Origin: Candidatus Barnesiella excrementigallinarum
GTDB taxonomy: Bacteria; Bacteroidota; Bacteroidia; Bacteroidales; Barnesiellaceae
Direction: 5' to 3'
Assembly: GCA_019114445.1 (NCBI GenBank)
Contig: DXFL01000023.1
Span: 186,001 to 250,000 of the forward strand
Length of the DNA: 64,000 nt
Numbering within the stretch: the stretch's first letter is position 1; each line of letters begins with the position of its first letter. Positions 7,760 through 17,014 of this stretch are shown one piece after another. Made by a program: the position numbers and the translations under genes. The notes beneath the pieces are model-generated. The model worked only from the letters and a program-made list of their open reading frames with translations, did no database searches and had not been told where the DNA came from.

Positions 7760-7925
7760 ATCTCGAAAAAGGGAATTAACCAGTGTTTGCGTAAAGACAC
7801 TGTCATACGACAAATCTAACTGAAAATTTCCGAAGGCTGTGCGAGAGCATACGCCCCAAAACTCTTAGCATAAAAGTGTATTGACTTGATGAAAAGCCAC
7901 AGGCGCGATGCCTGAGGCTTTTTTT
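7760..7925 (+). ncRNA. Candidate structured small RNA, about 165 nt
   Basis: A free-standing transcription unit with its own promoter (7725-7755) and an intrinsic terminator, but no coding frame. Three helices can be drawn. GGGAATT (7771-7777) pairs with AATTTCC (7825-7831). It encloses a hairpin CAGTGT/ACACTG (7781-7786 with 7797-7802). A hairpin GGCTGTGC-GAGA-GCATACGCC at 7835-7855 is capped by a GNRA tetraloop. It does not resemble tmRNA, 4.5S RNA or RNase P RNA as far as I can see; 6S-like RNA cannot be excluded. It is unlikely to be a riboswitch of the next gene, because that gene has a separate promoter downstream of the terminator. Confidence 0.55.
7892..7925 (+). terminator. Strong intrinsic terminator of the candidate ncRNA
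   Basis: AAAAGCCACAGGC and GCCTGAGGCTTTT form a 13-bp stem with one A-A mismatch and a 5-base loop (GCGAT), running directly into seven T residues. It is a textbook Rho-independent terminator. Confidence 0.85.
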
Positions 7926-7981
7926 ACATCGTCGCACAGATGAAAGCACAACACGGACAAACAATTTTTCCACCCTGCGGG

Positions 7982-8010
7982 TTTGTATATGCGGAATATT
8001 GCTAACTTTG
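7982..8010 (+). promoter_or_regulatory. Promoter of the AspT/YidE-type transporter
   Basis: TTTG at 7982-7985 and a perfect -7 box TAACTTTG at 8003-8010, with a 17-base spacer, slightly short of the usual 18-21. It predicts a start near 8015 and so fixes the ATG at 8043 rather than upstream TTG/ATG codons that overlap the promoter. Confidence 0.6.
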
Positions 8011-8042
8011 CAAAAAAAATAAAAAAGTATCTTCTTTATACA

Positions 8043-9719
8043 ATGGATTGGATTCAAAGTCTTTTATTTAACGACACCTCGGTAGCTCATACCGTTATTC
8101 TCTATGCTTTTGTAATAGCCGTGGGAGTTGCTTTGGGAAAAATGAAATTTTTCGGCATCTCGTTGGGAGTTACATTTGTCCTCTTCGTAGGAATTGTTGC
8201 CGGTCATTTCGGGTTTGTAGCCGAAAAGAACATACTCCATTTCGTACAGGAATTCGGGTTAATCCTGTTTATCTACTCCATCGGGTTACAAGTAGGGCCC
8301 AGCTTCTTCTCTTCATTCAAAAAAGGAGGCTTGACGCTGAATATGCTCGCTGTGGGAATCGTACTCCTCAACATCGCCGTGGCGCTTACCATCTACTTTA
8401 TTTATAAAGGCGACATAAGTATGCCCATGATGGTGGGTATTCTCTCAGGAGCCGTCACAAACACACCGGGGCTTGGTGCCGCACAACAAACGCTCTCGCA
8501 ACTCAAATTCGACGGTACCATTACCGATGTACCCGAAATAGCCCTCGGCTATGCAGCCGCCTATCCGTTGGGTGTAATCGGCATTATCGCCTCGATGTTG
8601 CTTATCCGTGCCATCTTCAAGGTAAAACTGGAAAAAGAGAACCAACAAATCGAAGAAGAAAACCAATCGAGCCAACTGGTGCCGCACGTTGTAACCTATA
8701 AAGTTGAAAACAAACTGATTGTGGGGAGAACACTCGACGATTTGACCAAACTGATAGACCGCAACTTCGTGGTATCCCGGATAAAACACAACGACGAAGT
8801 AATGATCCCCAACTCGGACACCATTCTGCAAGAGGGCGATTTGCTTCTCGTGGTCCTTTCGTTGTCCGACGAAAGTGCATTGGAAGCCTTTATCGGCCGG
8901 CCGGTCGAGATGAACTGGGAAGCCATTCAAGCTCCTGTTGTTTCGCGGCGAATATTGGTTACGCGTCCCGAATTCAACGGGCGCAAAATAGGTAGTTTGC
9001 GATTGAGAATGGGTTATCGATTGAACGCCACGCGAGTAAACCGTGCCGGTCTCGACCTGTTGGCAAACCCCAATTTGGAACTGCAAATAGGCGACCGCCT
9101 TACCATTGTAGGTAGAATCGAAGATATAAACCGTTTGGCCGAAAAACTGGGTAACTCTACCAAACGTCTCCACGAGCCCAACATGGTTACCCTCTTCGTT
9201 GGTATATTCCTCGGTATCATCTTAGGAAGCATACCCATTGCCATACCGGGCATGAGCGTTCCCATGAAACTGGGATTGGCCGGCGGTCCGCTGGTCGTAG
9301 CCATTCTGCTGGGGCGTTTCGGCCACAAAATACACCTTGTCACCTATACCTCGACCGGCGCCAGCCTCATGCTTCGCGAGATAGGTATCTGCCTCTTCTT
9401 GGCCAGTGTGGGTATATCGGCCGGAGGTGAATTTGTCAACACCATCATGTCGGGCGGACTTATATGGGTATGGTGGGGATTCCTCATCACCGTTATCCCG
9501 CTGCTCATCGTAGGCATTATTGCTCGCGCCCATTACAAGATAAACTACTGTTCCATTATGGGATTGCTCTCAGGGGCTTGCACCGATCCCCCCGCCCTTG
9601 CTTATGGTAACAAAGTATCGGGGAACGACGCTCCGTCGGTAGCCTACTCGACCGTCTACCCGCTTACGATGTTCTTGCGGGTACTCTCGGCACAATTACT
9701 TATCTTGCTGTTCTGCTAA
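8043..9719 (+). CDS. AspT/YidE/YbjL-family putative transporter
   Basis: A 558-aa inner-membrane protein of the aspartate:alanine exchanger family. Two hydrophobic halves of about five or six helices each (residues 5-190 and 385-558) flank two cytosolic TrkA-C/RCK_C modules (about 215-290 and 300-375). The membrane halves each hold the glycine-rich family signature ([16 protein letters not shown] and [16 protein letters not shown]), consistent with inverted duplication. I start it at MDWIQSLL because a promoter -7 box lies in the 20-codon N-terminal extension of the open frame. Members outside characterised AspT have unknown substrates, usually assumed to be dicarboxylates or amino acids. It is monocistronic, ending in a strong terminator. 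Confidence 0.9.
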   Translation: MDWIQSLLFNDTSVAHTVILYAFVIAVGVALGKMKFFGISLGVTFVLFVGIVAGHFGFVAEKNILHFVQEFGLILFIYSIGLQVGPSFFSSFKKGGLTLNMLAVGIVLLNIAVALTIYFIYKGDISMPMMVGILSGAVTNTPGLGAAQQTLSQLKFDGTITDVPEIALGYAAAYPLGVIGIIASMLLIRAIFKVKLEKENQQIEEENQSSQLVPHVVTYKVENKLIVGRTLDDLTKLIDRNFVVSRIKHNDEVMIPNSDTILQEGDLLLVVLSLSDESALEAFIGRPVEMNWEAIQAPVVSRRILVTRPEFNGRKIGSLRLRMGYRLNATRVNRAGLDLLANPNLELQIGDRLTIVGRIEDINRLAEKLGNSTKRLHEPNMVTLFVGIFLGIILGSIPIAIPGMSVPMKLGLAGGPLVVAILLGRFGHKIHLVTYTSTGASLMLREIGICLFLASVGISAGGEFVNTIMSGGLIWVWWGFLITVIPLLIVGIIARAHYKINYCSIMGLLSGACTDPPALAYGNKVSGNDAPSVAYSTVYPLTMFLRVLSAQLLILLFC

Positions 9720-9757
9720 GGACAGAGAAACAGGCACGAAATACAAACCTTGCCAAA

Positions 9758-9800
9758 TAAAAACAAGAGGGAAATTCTCACGAATTTCCCTCTTGTTTTT
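9758..9800. terminator. Strong bidirectional terminator
   Basis: A perfect 16-bp stem, AACAAGAGGGAAATTC / GAATTTCCCTCTTGTT, with a 4-base loop, flanked by A-rich and T-rich tracts on the two sides. It ends the transporter transcript and, on the other strand, that of the convergent secreted protein. It marks the left boundary of the polysaccharide locus. Confidence 0.9.
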
Positions 9801-9895
9801 TCCCTTGCAGTATCGAGAGAGATGTATCACAGATTCCCATCTCGGTACACCCCTTTCCTCTTTTCAAAGGATGAGTTATCTATATACTTAAAAAT

Positions 9896-11200
9896 TTATT
9901 TAACGAATATCTTTTGAGCTATACTTCCTATATTTACAATATAAACACCTTTCTGCAAAGGAACAGAAGGAGCCATGCCTCTATACACACATTGGCCCAT
10001 CATATTGGAAACAGAGATTTCGCACTCCATATTTTCTACCGAAACAATGCCATTTTCCACAGTTACCATGACAGCACCTTTCTCCACCTCATTTATCGAA
10101 GAGCCAACCGAACGCGGTTCGGGATCGTTGTTCATAAATATTTCATCTACGAAGCACTCTGTTGCAGGCGACTGTGCATTGAATTTCACATACATTCCAT
10201 TGAAAATAGCATGGGTTTCGGGTATTTCCATGACATAATCTACCCACTCTGTCGTGATGGGCTCATCTACCAAAGGATTGGATTGCACGCCGGTCAAATT
10301 CATCAACGAAATTTGAACTTTTTGTGTTTCCAACACACTCTTACGCATCATGATGTGCAAATACTTATTTTCCGATGCATTAACCGGGGACTTGAATTCG
10401 AAATAGAATCCGTGCCACCATTGCGGAGTTTTTGTATTGCCTTTAAAATAAGCACAAGTGAACGTACTGTTAATACCTCCGGTTTCCGTATTAGCCCACG
10501 CCATATTGTTCACATATTCGGGAGCTTGCGGAGTATAACTTACACGAGCATTGGTTATTTCTTCGTCTTCAAAATCCAAAATATTATTATCGACAATCAC
10601 ATTTGCATCACGAGCGAACATTTGATCGTTCATCACAATCTCATCATAGTAAAATTTTGTCGGGGCATAATAGCGACCGGGAATCTCGCCCCAGTTACCA
10701 TCTAAATTAACCCGAATCGATTTAACGACATCTAACTTGGATTTCAAATCGGCAACAATATCGAACCAAACCATTTCGGCAGGAGCCGAGCCTCTCATTA
10801 TTTCCACATAATTACCGTCTCCATTCTCGGCAAAAACCAACCAGTTATTAAGCAAAAACTCCTTCATGTGCATGATGTGGAGATAACGGTTCTCTTCGGT
10901 AAGTTGAACTGCCTCGTCGAACGTAATGAAAAAAGCATTGGAGTCCCATGCAGGCCGTCCTACGACAGGGTCGGTATCGATCACTTGATTGGTCAAAATG
11001 TACAGACACTTATCGGTAGTGTTCAATCCATCTTTAACCGGATTTTCGGCGCCCATTACAAACTCCGACTGATTCCCTTCCAACGAAGCGCCCGTAATTG
11101 TACCCATCGTCACCGAACCATCTTCAAAAGTGGCTATTGTTTGAGCCATAGCTCCCATCGAGAGCAACGATGTAGCAAATAATAAAGTAAACTTTTTCAT
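9896..11200 (-). CDS. Secreted protein with two tandem CBM-like modules and T9SS sorting domain
   Basis: A 434-aa protein that I do not recognise as a named family. A signal peptide (LLFATSLLSMGAMAQ) is followed by two tandem beta-rich modules. Module 1 (residues 22-190) begins TIATFEDGSV, contains RYLHIMHMKE and ends FYYDEIVMND. Module 2 (198-362) begins LDFEDEEI, contains KYLHIMMRKS and ends CFVDEIFMNND. A C-terminal T9SS type A-like domain (370-434, ending KIFVK) predicts surface delivery. Module 1 is clearly similar to a region near the C-terminus of the sulfatase at 11305-13884. There is no catalytic motif, so a surface glycan-binding role is the simplest inference. It has its own copy of the locus-wide operator/promoter at 11228-11283. 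Confidence 0.75.
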   Translation of the reverse strand: MKKFTLLFATSLLSMGAMAQTIATFEDGSVTMGTITGASLEGNQSEFVMGAENPVKDGLNTTDKCLYILTNQVIDTDPVVGRPAWDSNAFFITFDEAVQLTEENRYLHIMHMKEFLLNNWLVFAENGDGNYVEIMRGSAPAEMVWFDIVADLKSKLDVVKSIRVNLDGNWGEIPGRYYAPTKFYYDEIVMNDQMFARDANVIVDNNILDFEDEEITNARVSYTPQAPEYVNNMAWANTETGGINSTFTCAYFKGNTKTPQWWHGFYFEFKSPVNASENKYLHIMMRKSVLETQKVQISLMNLTGVQSNPLVDEPITTEWVDYVMEIPETHAIFNGMYVKFNAQSPATECFVDEIFMNNDPEPRSVGSSINEVEKGAVMVTVENGIVSVENMECEISVSNMMGQCVYRGMAPSVPLQKGVYIVNIGSIAQKIFVK

Positions 11201-11227
11201 GTGTATATAAATTTAAATGTTATAGTA

Positions 11228-11283
11228 CAAAATAACATAAACAAAACCACACTTTCAATGTATATCTACACTGAAACGATGTA
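11228..11283 (-). promoter_or_regulatory. Locus operator/promoter copy D
   Basis: In the minus sense: TACAT, 16 bases, TACAT (period 21), then 22 bases to the -7 box TTATTTTG (11228-11235). The half-sites read ATGTA on the plus strand at 11258 and 11279. The -7 box lies 27 bases before the ATG of the CBM-like protein. The proximal half overlaps the -33 position, as expected for a class II activator site. Confidence 0.8.
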
Positions 11284-11304
11284 AAATTCTCTTATCGAAA
11301 CGAT

Positions 11305-13884
11305 TTATTTTGAGACAATAAGCGAATGGGTATATGCCACCCCATTAGGCTGAACTGCAACTAAAAAATAGTATCCGCTATCCAATCCCTGCAACCGGAC
11401 TATATGTACATTCGTTTCATCGGGATTACACGATTGCACTCTTTGCAGTTGCCCATTTGTAGAATAAATCTTCACCTCCGAAATGGGGACAACCGTATTG
11501 ACCTTTACATAATCTTTTGTTGGATTGGGTGCGATAGAAACGAGTTGCGACGAATCGCGTTTTACCGAACCGACAGACGACTCGATCTTCGCACGGGGCG
11601 CAAATGTATCGCTAAGCACAATCTCATCATAATAAAAATCGGTCGGCTCATAGTAGCGGGCTGCATTGTTGGTCCAGTTGCCGTCCAATATAATCTTAAT
11701 CGTGCGGAGCTCGTTTAATTGCGATTTTACATCGACAACAATATCGAACCACTGCTGGGCAGCAGGACAACCGCCTCGTCCCAACTCCACATAATTCACA
11801 CCGTCGGCGCTACCGTAAATCAACCACGAATTCAACTTTTGGCCTTTCCAATGCATCACGTGTAAAAAACGATTGTCGTCGTTAATTTCAACGGTCTCTT
11901 TCAACCAGATGACTATATTATTTGCGCTCCATGCCGGAATGCCTTTGTCCTTATCTTGACGAGTACGCACATACAAACATTTCGACGAAGCATTGATTTC
12001 GTCTCTATGCGGGTTATCCACCACAACCGGGGTTTGGAGTTGCTGATTAGAGTTCCCAAGCAACGTCGAATAAAATGGGACACTCCCGTCCTCGAAAGTT
12101 GCAATGGTAACGACATTGTGATCGGTAACATCGTCCAACGTACCATCATGGACAAGGAGATTCGTGCCATCATCGATTATCCATTTGTCTATACACAGAG
12201 CCCCGCCTATGGATTGTAACCAAAAGATGCCTTTCCCAACAGCAACCGAAGCCATATCAAAAACGACCTCTTTCCACGTGCCAGCCTCAACAACCACCGG
12301 CTGTTTATCGGCTCCATTGGTATATTCCAATGTGATATTCGCATTTCCGGGGTTCTTGCACAATACTCGTAACCGATTTGCGCTGTCCGATTGCTTTTCA
12401 TAAAAATAGCCCAATGTCCCGTTAGCCGGCAACTCTATATAAGTGCCCTCGCCATCGAACTGCAAACCGTGGGTCAATCCTTGCTGGCGTTCAAACAGAT
12501 TTGCTTTTACAACCTCATTCGAAGCATGAAATACAAAATGAGCCACGCCAAACGACTCTTTTTTCATATAAGGCATTTGAGCATTGGTTTCTGTTCGCCA
12601 ATTTTGTAAATCGGCATACAACTCGGCCGCCTTTTCAAGATTACTGTTGATTAAGTTTTCAGACTCATCGGGATCTTCCGCGAGATTATACAGTTCAAAA
12701 GCTCCATTATAAAAGAACAACGATTTCCCGAAATTTTCAATCAGTTTCCAATCGCCCTTACGAATCGAGCCTAAGAACTCTGCTTCGGGGTGGTAGTGAG
12801 GATAATGCCAACAGAGGTATTCGCGTTTCCCTGCCGCACTTTCATTCCCCATTAAAGCCTCCGCAAAGCTTACTCCATCGATACCACGGATAAACGACTC
12901 GTCGGTCAATCCGCACAAATCATACAATGTCGGTAAAAAATCATGGGCGATAACCTGCTCATCACAAGTCGAACCCGCCTCGATCCGGCCTTTCCATTTG
13001 ACAATAAGCGGCTCACGGACACCCCCTTCCCAAAGGGTCACTTTCCCGCCTCTTAACGGCGAAGGTCCCACTTTTTCATTGGGAGTAAACTGCCCATTGT
13101 CGGCATAAAACACAATAATCGTATTCTCCTCCAACCCCAAATCCTTTACAGCCTGCAACAATCGGCCGGTCTCTTTGTCTACGGTCTCGACCATAGCGCC
13201 TTGTACCGGATTCCACATACCTTTTTCAGTGGCGCCCGGTTTATCCCGGTATTTCTGTATCAATGCAGCCTCTTCGGTTTCGGGGGTATGGATAGAATTA
13301 TGAGAGAGATAGCAAAAAAACGGTTTACCCTGCTCTTTGCTTTCTGTCATAAATTCAATAGCCGTATCGGTATACTTCTTTACATTGTGCCAATCCGATT
13401 CTTGCGTAATATCCGGCCCATCGTTCCGCTCAATCAAATCCCAGCCGGGCAAATCCTTGCTTAAATGCCACTTCCCTATCATTGCCGTTACATAGCCGCC
13501 CGACTGCATCATTACCGGTAATCGCACATCATCTTTATTTAGTCCTTTTGTCCAATTGGGACAAACCAAATCGGAGTTCTCAGGCTCGGCATAACCGTTC
13601 AACCAATCGGTTGTATGCGTACGGGCCGGATACATACCCGACATTAATGCGGCTCTTGTTGGAGAACTGACGGATGCCGAGGCATAAGCATTCGTAAAAT
13701 TCATTCCCTCCGATGCCAGCCGGTCGATATTCGGAGTCTCAAAAAACGTACTGCCATTACACCCTAATTGATGATACCCAAAATCGTCAAGCATGATAAA
13801 CAAGACATTGGGCTGTTGCTGTGCCGAAAGCGATGCCGAAGACAACAATGCGGCACCATAAAATACTCTATTTCTAAATTTCAT
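11305..13884 (-). CDS. Ser-type sulfatase with C-terminal binding modules and T9SS domain
   Basis: An 859-aa secreted sulfatase of family S1. After the signal peptide (to about residue 21), PNVLFIMLDDFGYHQ provides the metal-binding Asp pair. The signature S-S-P-T-R-A-A-L-M-S-G places the formylglycine-precursor Ser at residue 73. HLSKDLPG and FYADNGQF are further family segments. The catalytic part ends near residue 440. Residues 445-595 look like a beta-sandwich module. Residues 595-770 match module 1 of the neighbouring protein (ATFEDGSV ... RFLHVMHWKG ... FYYDEIVLSD). Residues 785-859 are a T9SS type A domain starting SIAPNPTKDYV. Substrate position is unknown. It is probably the last gene of the operon from 19804, 108 bases after GH30. 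Confidence 0.9.
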   Translation of the reverse strand: MKFRNRVFYGAALLSSASLSAQQQPNVLFIMLDDFGYHQLGCNGSTFFETPNIDRLASEGMNFTNAYASASVSSPTRAALMSGMYPARTHTTDWLNGYAEPENSDLVCPNWTKGLNKDDVRLPVMMQSGGYVTAMIGKWHLSKDLPGWDLIERNDGPDITQESDWHNVKKYTDTAIEFMTESKEQGKPFFCYLSHNSIHTPETEEAALIQKYRDKPGATEKGMWNPVQGAMVETVDKETGRLLQAVKDLGLEENTIIVFYADNGQFTPNEKVGPSPLRGGKVTLWEGGVREPLIVKWKGRIEAGSTCDEQVIAHDFLPTLYDLCGLTDESFIRGIDGVSFAEALMGNESAAGKREYLCWHYPHYHPEAEFLGSIRKGDWKLIENFGKSLFFYNGAFELYNLAEDPDESENLINSNLEKAAELYADLQNWRTETNAQMPYMKKESFGVAHFVFHASNEVVKANLFERQQGLTHGLQFDGEGTYIELPANGTLGYFYEKQSDSANRLRVLCKNPGNANITLEYTNGADKQPVVVEAGTWKEVVFDMASVAVGKGIFWLQSIGGALCIDKWIIDDGTNLLVHDGTLDDVTDHNVVTIATFEDGSVPFYSTLLGNSNQQLQTPVVVDNPHRDEINASSKCLYVRTRQDKDKGIPAWSANNIVIWLKETVEINDDNRFLHVMHWKGQKLNSWLIYGSADGVNYVELGRGGCPAAQQWFDIVVDVKSQLNELRTIKIILDGNWTNNAARYYEPTDFYYDEIVLSDTFAPRAKIESSVGSVKRDSSQLVSIAPNPTKDYVKVNTVVPISEVKIYSTNGQLQRVQSCNPDETNVHIVRLQGLDSGYYFLVAVQPNGVAYTHSLIVSK

Positions 13885-13992
13885 AATATTCCAATTTTAA
13901 ATATCGAGTAACTATCATTCTATATAACAACACCCCTTTTGACCATCGGCAACGGGGCTAAGGGAAAATATCATATCGCAATATAACAGAGG

Positions 13993-15561
13993 CTACTTGT
14001 TCACCAAAGTCACCACCGAACGAGCAGGAATCGCAATAGCGTCGGCACGGGTCTCTCCCACATATTTTAGATCAGAGCGATTCGACGTTTCGTAACACTT
14101 AAATGTTTTCGATCCAAACCCTTTCGGCAAATGATCGATCGAAAGTTTTACCTGCTTTTCCGCGGTACCATAATTGACAAACACGATAACAACCTTCTTG
14201 CTACCTTTATCGATATACGCCGAAGCCATTAAATCACGGGCCGTATCCACATTATTCACGTTGGCCTCTCCTACTTGGGCGATTCTCTTCATTCCGGGAC
14301 GAACAAAGAAGCTGTAATTACCCAATGCCCACATATATTTGGTCGGCAAAAAATAACCGTCCTCTTTAAGATCTATCGCCTGCTCTACTTTCTTATGCGG
14401 ATTGAGCAAGGTTTCATCTCCGATATAAATCAAAACATCTTTATAGTTCCCTTCGGAGAAGGCCGTCCACGATTGCCACGACGAAGCCTCTGCCACAGTT
14501 AAATCGTGATGGATAATTCTCGCCACATAAAGGGCATAATCCATACCAAAATCGCGTTGCCCGCCACCATTCGGGTTATCGGGATTCTGCTCCATAGGGC
14601 AGAATTCGGTTTGCCAATAGGTATATCCCTCAGGCAAAGCAGCCCTTAATTCCGCTCTTGTCGAAATCAACGTGTCCAACGGCCATGTACTCCAATACGA
14701 ATGGCCGCTTACGGTTTTGGCCACATTCTTCAAATCCCCGATATAATGAGGGCCCGTGGGGAGAAACATCTCGGCTATCTGATTATCCCGCAACGCATTC
14801 ATACCCCCACGATACAAATAGCGAATATCGGCCGCTTCGCCAAAGACAACTTTGGTTTTTGAATTACGCACGGTGATTTCCTCGTCTATCAATTTGATTA
14901 ATTTTGCCGACTCTTCATTCGTAGCCTGCATCCCCTCCTGACGAGAAACATTCCATGCCCACTGCGGTTCATTAATCGGGCTGAGGTAATCGATTCCCAA
15001 ATGGTCGCAAACCTCGGCCATGAACGAAGCATAATTGCGATATTGGTCCTCACGAATATTTGCATAAGGAGTGGTATCGCTGGCACGGGCCATTCCGTTC
15101 TTAGTCATAAAGTAGGGCGCCGTAATCGAGAATCCCAACGAATAAGGAACTCCCCGTTTCTTGGCGGCCTCTAAAAACCATCGTTGCCCTTTTTGCTTGG
15201 TCCAATCCCAATTCCCGTCTTTATCGAGGAAACATTCGGTACGCCGCCAATCACTGGTGATACCGCTCGCATCGCCGGCCTCATGACTGCCCGATCCAAT
15301 ATTAAACCGCCATAAGCTCAATCCTATACCCTTAGGGCTTCCCGTATCATCGAACTCCGAGCTGAAAAGCAAATCGGCCATTGCATTTTTCTTCTCTTCG
15401 GGCCACAAGCCCACATATTGAGCGCGCCAACAATCGGATGCACCAAAACTGTGAATCTCTTGACGCTGGTCGTTATAATCAAATGTAATCTGTTCTCTAT
15501 TCTGAGCTGCAACCGTCATTCCCGCAAAAATTGCCAATGCTCCGATAATATGTGTTTTCAT
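13993..15561 (-). CDS. GH30-family glycoside hydrolase
   Basis: A 522-aa secreted retaining hydrolase with a signal peptide ending about residue 19. The (beta/alpha)8 barrel starts at SFGASDCW. The acid/base is E198 in SPINEPQW and the likely nucleophile is E319 in YWQTEFC. The C-terminal beta-domain (about 430-522) is the usual GH30 side structure. Family GH30 includes beta-1,6-galactanases, glucanases, xylanases and fucosidases; the GHSYW and INEPQW context recalls the galactan-type subgroup, but this is not firm. It is related to the GH30 core of the LamG protein at 39923-43075. It lies between the sugar porter and the T9SS sulfatase in one operon. Confidence 0.9.
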   Translation of the reverse strand: MKTHIIGALAIFAGMTVAAQNREQITFDYNDQRQEIHSFGASDCWRAQYVGLWPEEKKNAMADLLFSSEFDDTGSPKGIGLSLWRFNIGSGSHEAGDASGITSDWRRTECFLDKDGNWDWTKQKGQRWFLEAAKKRGVPYSLGFSITAPYFMTKNGMARASDTTPYANIREDQYRNYASFMAEVCDHLGIDYLSPINEPQWAWNVSRQEGMQATNEESAKLIKLIDEEITVRNSKTKVVFGEAADIRYLYRGGMNALRDNQIAEMFLPTGPHYIGDLKNVAKTVSGHSYWSTWPLDTLISTRAELRAALPEGYTYWQTEFCPMEQNPDNPNGGGQRDFGMDYALYVARIIHHDLTVAEASSWQSWTAFSEGNYKDVLIYIGDETLLNPHKKVEQAIDLKEDGYFLPTKYMWALGNYSFFVRPGMKRIAQVGEANVNNVDTARDLMASAYIDKGSKKVVIVFVNYGTAEKQVKLSIDHLPKGFGSKTFKCYETSNRSDLKYVGETRADAIAIPARSVVTLVNK

Positions 15562-15592
15562 ACATAAAGTTTTTATATTAAGATCCTATCTA

Positions 15593-16981
15593 CTAACCTA
15601 TTAATTCCTTTTCAAGGACTTCCAACGATTTTCCTTTTGTTTCGGGAATCCGCCGCCAAGCAAACAGGAATCCCAACAAACAAATGACGGCATATAAGAT
15701 AAACGTGCCACCTGTTCCCAATCCGCCATTGAGGAATGGGAAGGTATATGTCAACAAGAACGATGCAATCCACAACGCTGCCGTACAAATAGCCATAGCA
15801 ACGCCTCGTACTCTATTGGGGAATACCTCCGAAAGCAGCACCCAAGTAATGGGGCCAAGCGACATGGCATAGAATCCTATGGCCAAAACAACCAAAATAA
15901 TCATGACAAAACCCGTGAACTCCATAAAATAGCACAGCCCTAAAATGGTGTATATACCTGCCAGACCGGCCGCCCCTATCATCATCAAAGTCTTTCGTCC
16001 CAACTTATCTACCGTAAAGATGGCAACAAATGTAAATACCAAATTGGCAATACCTGTTATTACGATATTCATCAATACATCGGATATTCCATAACCGGCA
16101 GCTTGGAATATTTCCTGCGCGTAGTTAAAGATTACATTGGTACCGCTCCACTGCTGGAATACGGCAACAACAAGTCCGATAATCAATACATTACGCATTT
16201 TCTTAGAGAACAAGGCTTTCAAGGCGGCAGATCCTCCGTGAGATTCACCTACAACCTCTTTGTAATTTTCGATTTCGGCATCGGCATAAGATGTGCCACC
16301 CACCCTCGTCAATACGGCGTGAGCCTTTTTCAACCGTTGTTTTCCGGCCAGCCAACGGGGGCTCTCCGGGATAAACAAGGCCAACAAAAAGAACAATCCC
16401 GAGGGTACACAAACGGCCCAAAACATCCAGCGCCAACCGCTTTGCCCATTCCAAGAGGCACAAATGTCGGCCACAGAAGCATCGATGGCAACCGGTTCGG
16501 CAATCAACATATTTACGATTTGCGCGCCCAAAATACCCAAAACGATAGTCAATTGGTTCAGTGTCACCAACCGGCCTCGAATTTGTGTCGGAGCCACCTC
16601 GGCGATATACATCGGCGACAAATCGGCAGCCAAACCGATAGCTACCCCGCCGATTAACCGGGCTACGACAAACACCGTTATCTCGGTAGCCGCGCCTGTC
16701 CCCCAAGAAGAGAGGAAAAAGACCAATGCCGAAATAACCAAAAGATTCTTTCGCCCATAACGGTCGGCAAGAAATCCGGCCATCGTTGCACCCAACAGAC
16801 AGCCCAACAAAGCGATACTCATTGTCAGAGCCTGCATGGTGGCATCTCCAGCAATATCGAAATAAGCCTCATAAAAAGGTTTGGCACCTCCGATCACTAC
16901 CCAGTCGTAACCAAACAGCAATCCGCCCATGGCCGAAACCAAACAGATAAAATATACAAATCCTTTATTATAGGTATTCAT
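15593..16981 (-). CDS. MFS sugar:proton symporter (sugar porter family)
   Basis: A 462-aa inner-membrane monosaccharide importer with twelve predicted helices. The sugar porter signatures are present: GGLLFGYDWVVIGGA in helix 1, DRYGRKN between helices 2 and 3, PMYIAEVAPTQIRGRLV after helix 4, PESPRWLAGK in the central loop, GRKTLMM between helices 8 and 9, and PETKGKSLE at the C-terminus. XylE-like and galactose/fucose-accepting members cannot be separated by eye. Its place between GH2 and GH30 suggests it imports the monosaccharide freed in the periplasm by these enzymes. Gaps to its neighbours are 33 and 31 bases, consistent with one transcript. Confidence 0.93.
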   Translation of the reverse strand: MNTYNKGFVYFICLVSAMGGLLFGYDWVVIGGAKPFYEAYFDIAGDATMQALTMSIALLGCLLGATMAGFLADRYGRKNLLVISALVFFLSSWGTGAATEITVFVVARLIGGVAIGLAADLSPMYIAEVAPTQIRGRLVTLNQLTIVLGILGAQIVNMLIAEPVAIDASVADICASWNGQSGWRWMFWAVCVPSGLFFLLALFIPESPRWLAGKQRLKKAHAVLTRVGGTSYADAEIENYKEVVGESHGGSAALKALFSKKMRNVLIIGLVVAVFQQWSGTNVIFNYAQEIFQAAGYGISDVLMNIVITGIANLVFTFVAIFTVDKLGRKTLMMIGAAGLAGIYTILGLCYFMEFTGFVMIILVVLAIGFYAMSLGPITWVLLSEVFPNRVRGVAMAICTAALWIASFLLTYTFPFLNGGLGTGGTFILYAVICLLGFLFAWRRIPETKGKSLEVLEKELIG

Positions 16982-17014
16982 ACTAAAAAAGATTTATAGA
17001 TGATTAAACATTTC

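Noticed and set aside
7760-7925. Riboswitch or attenuator for the AspT-type transporter
   Set aside because: A separate consensus promoter for the transporter lies downstream of the terminator, so the structured RNA would not control read-through into it. Not fully excluded.
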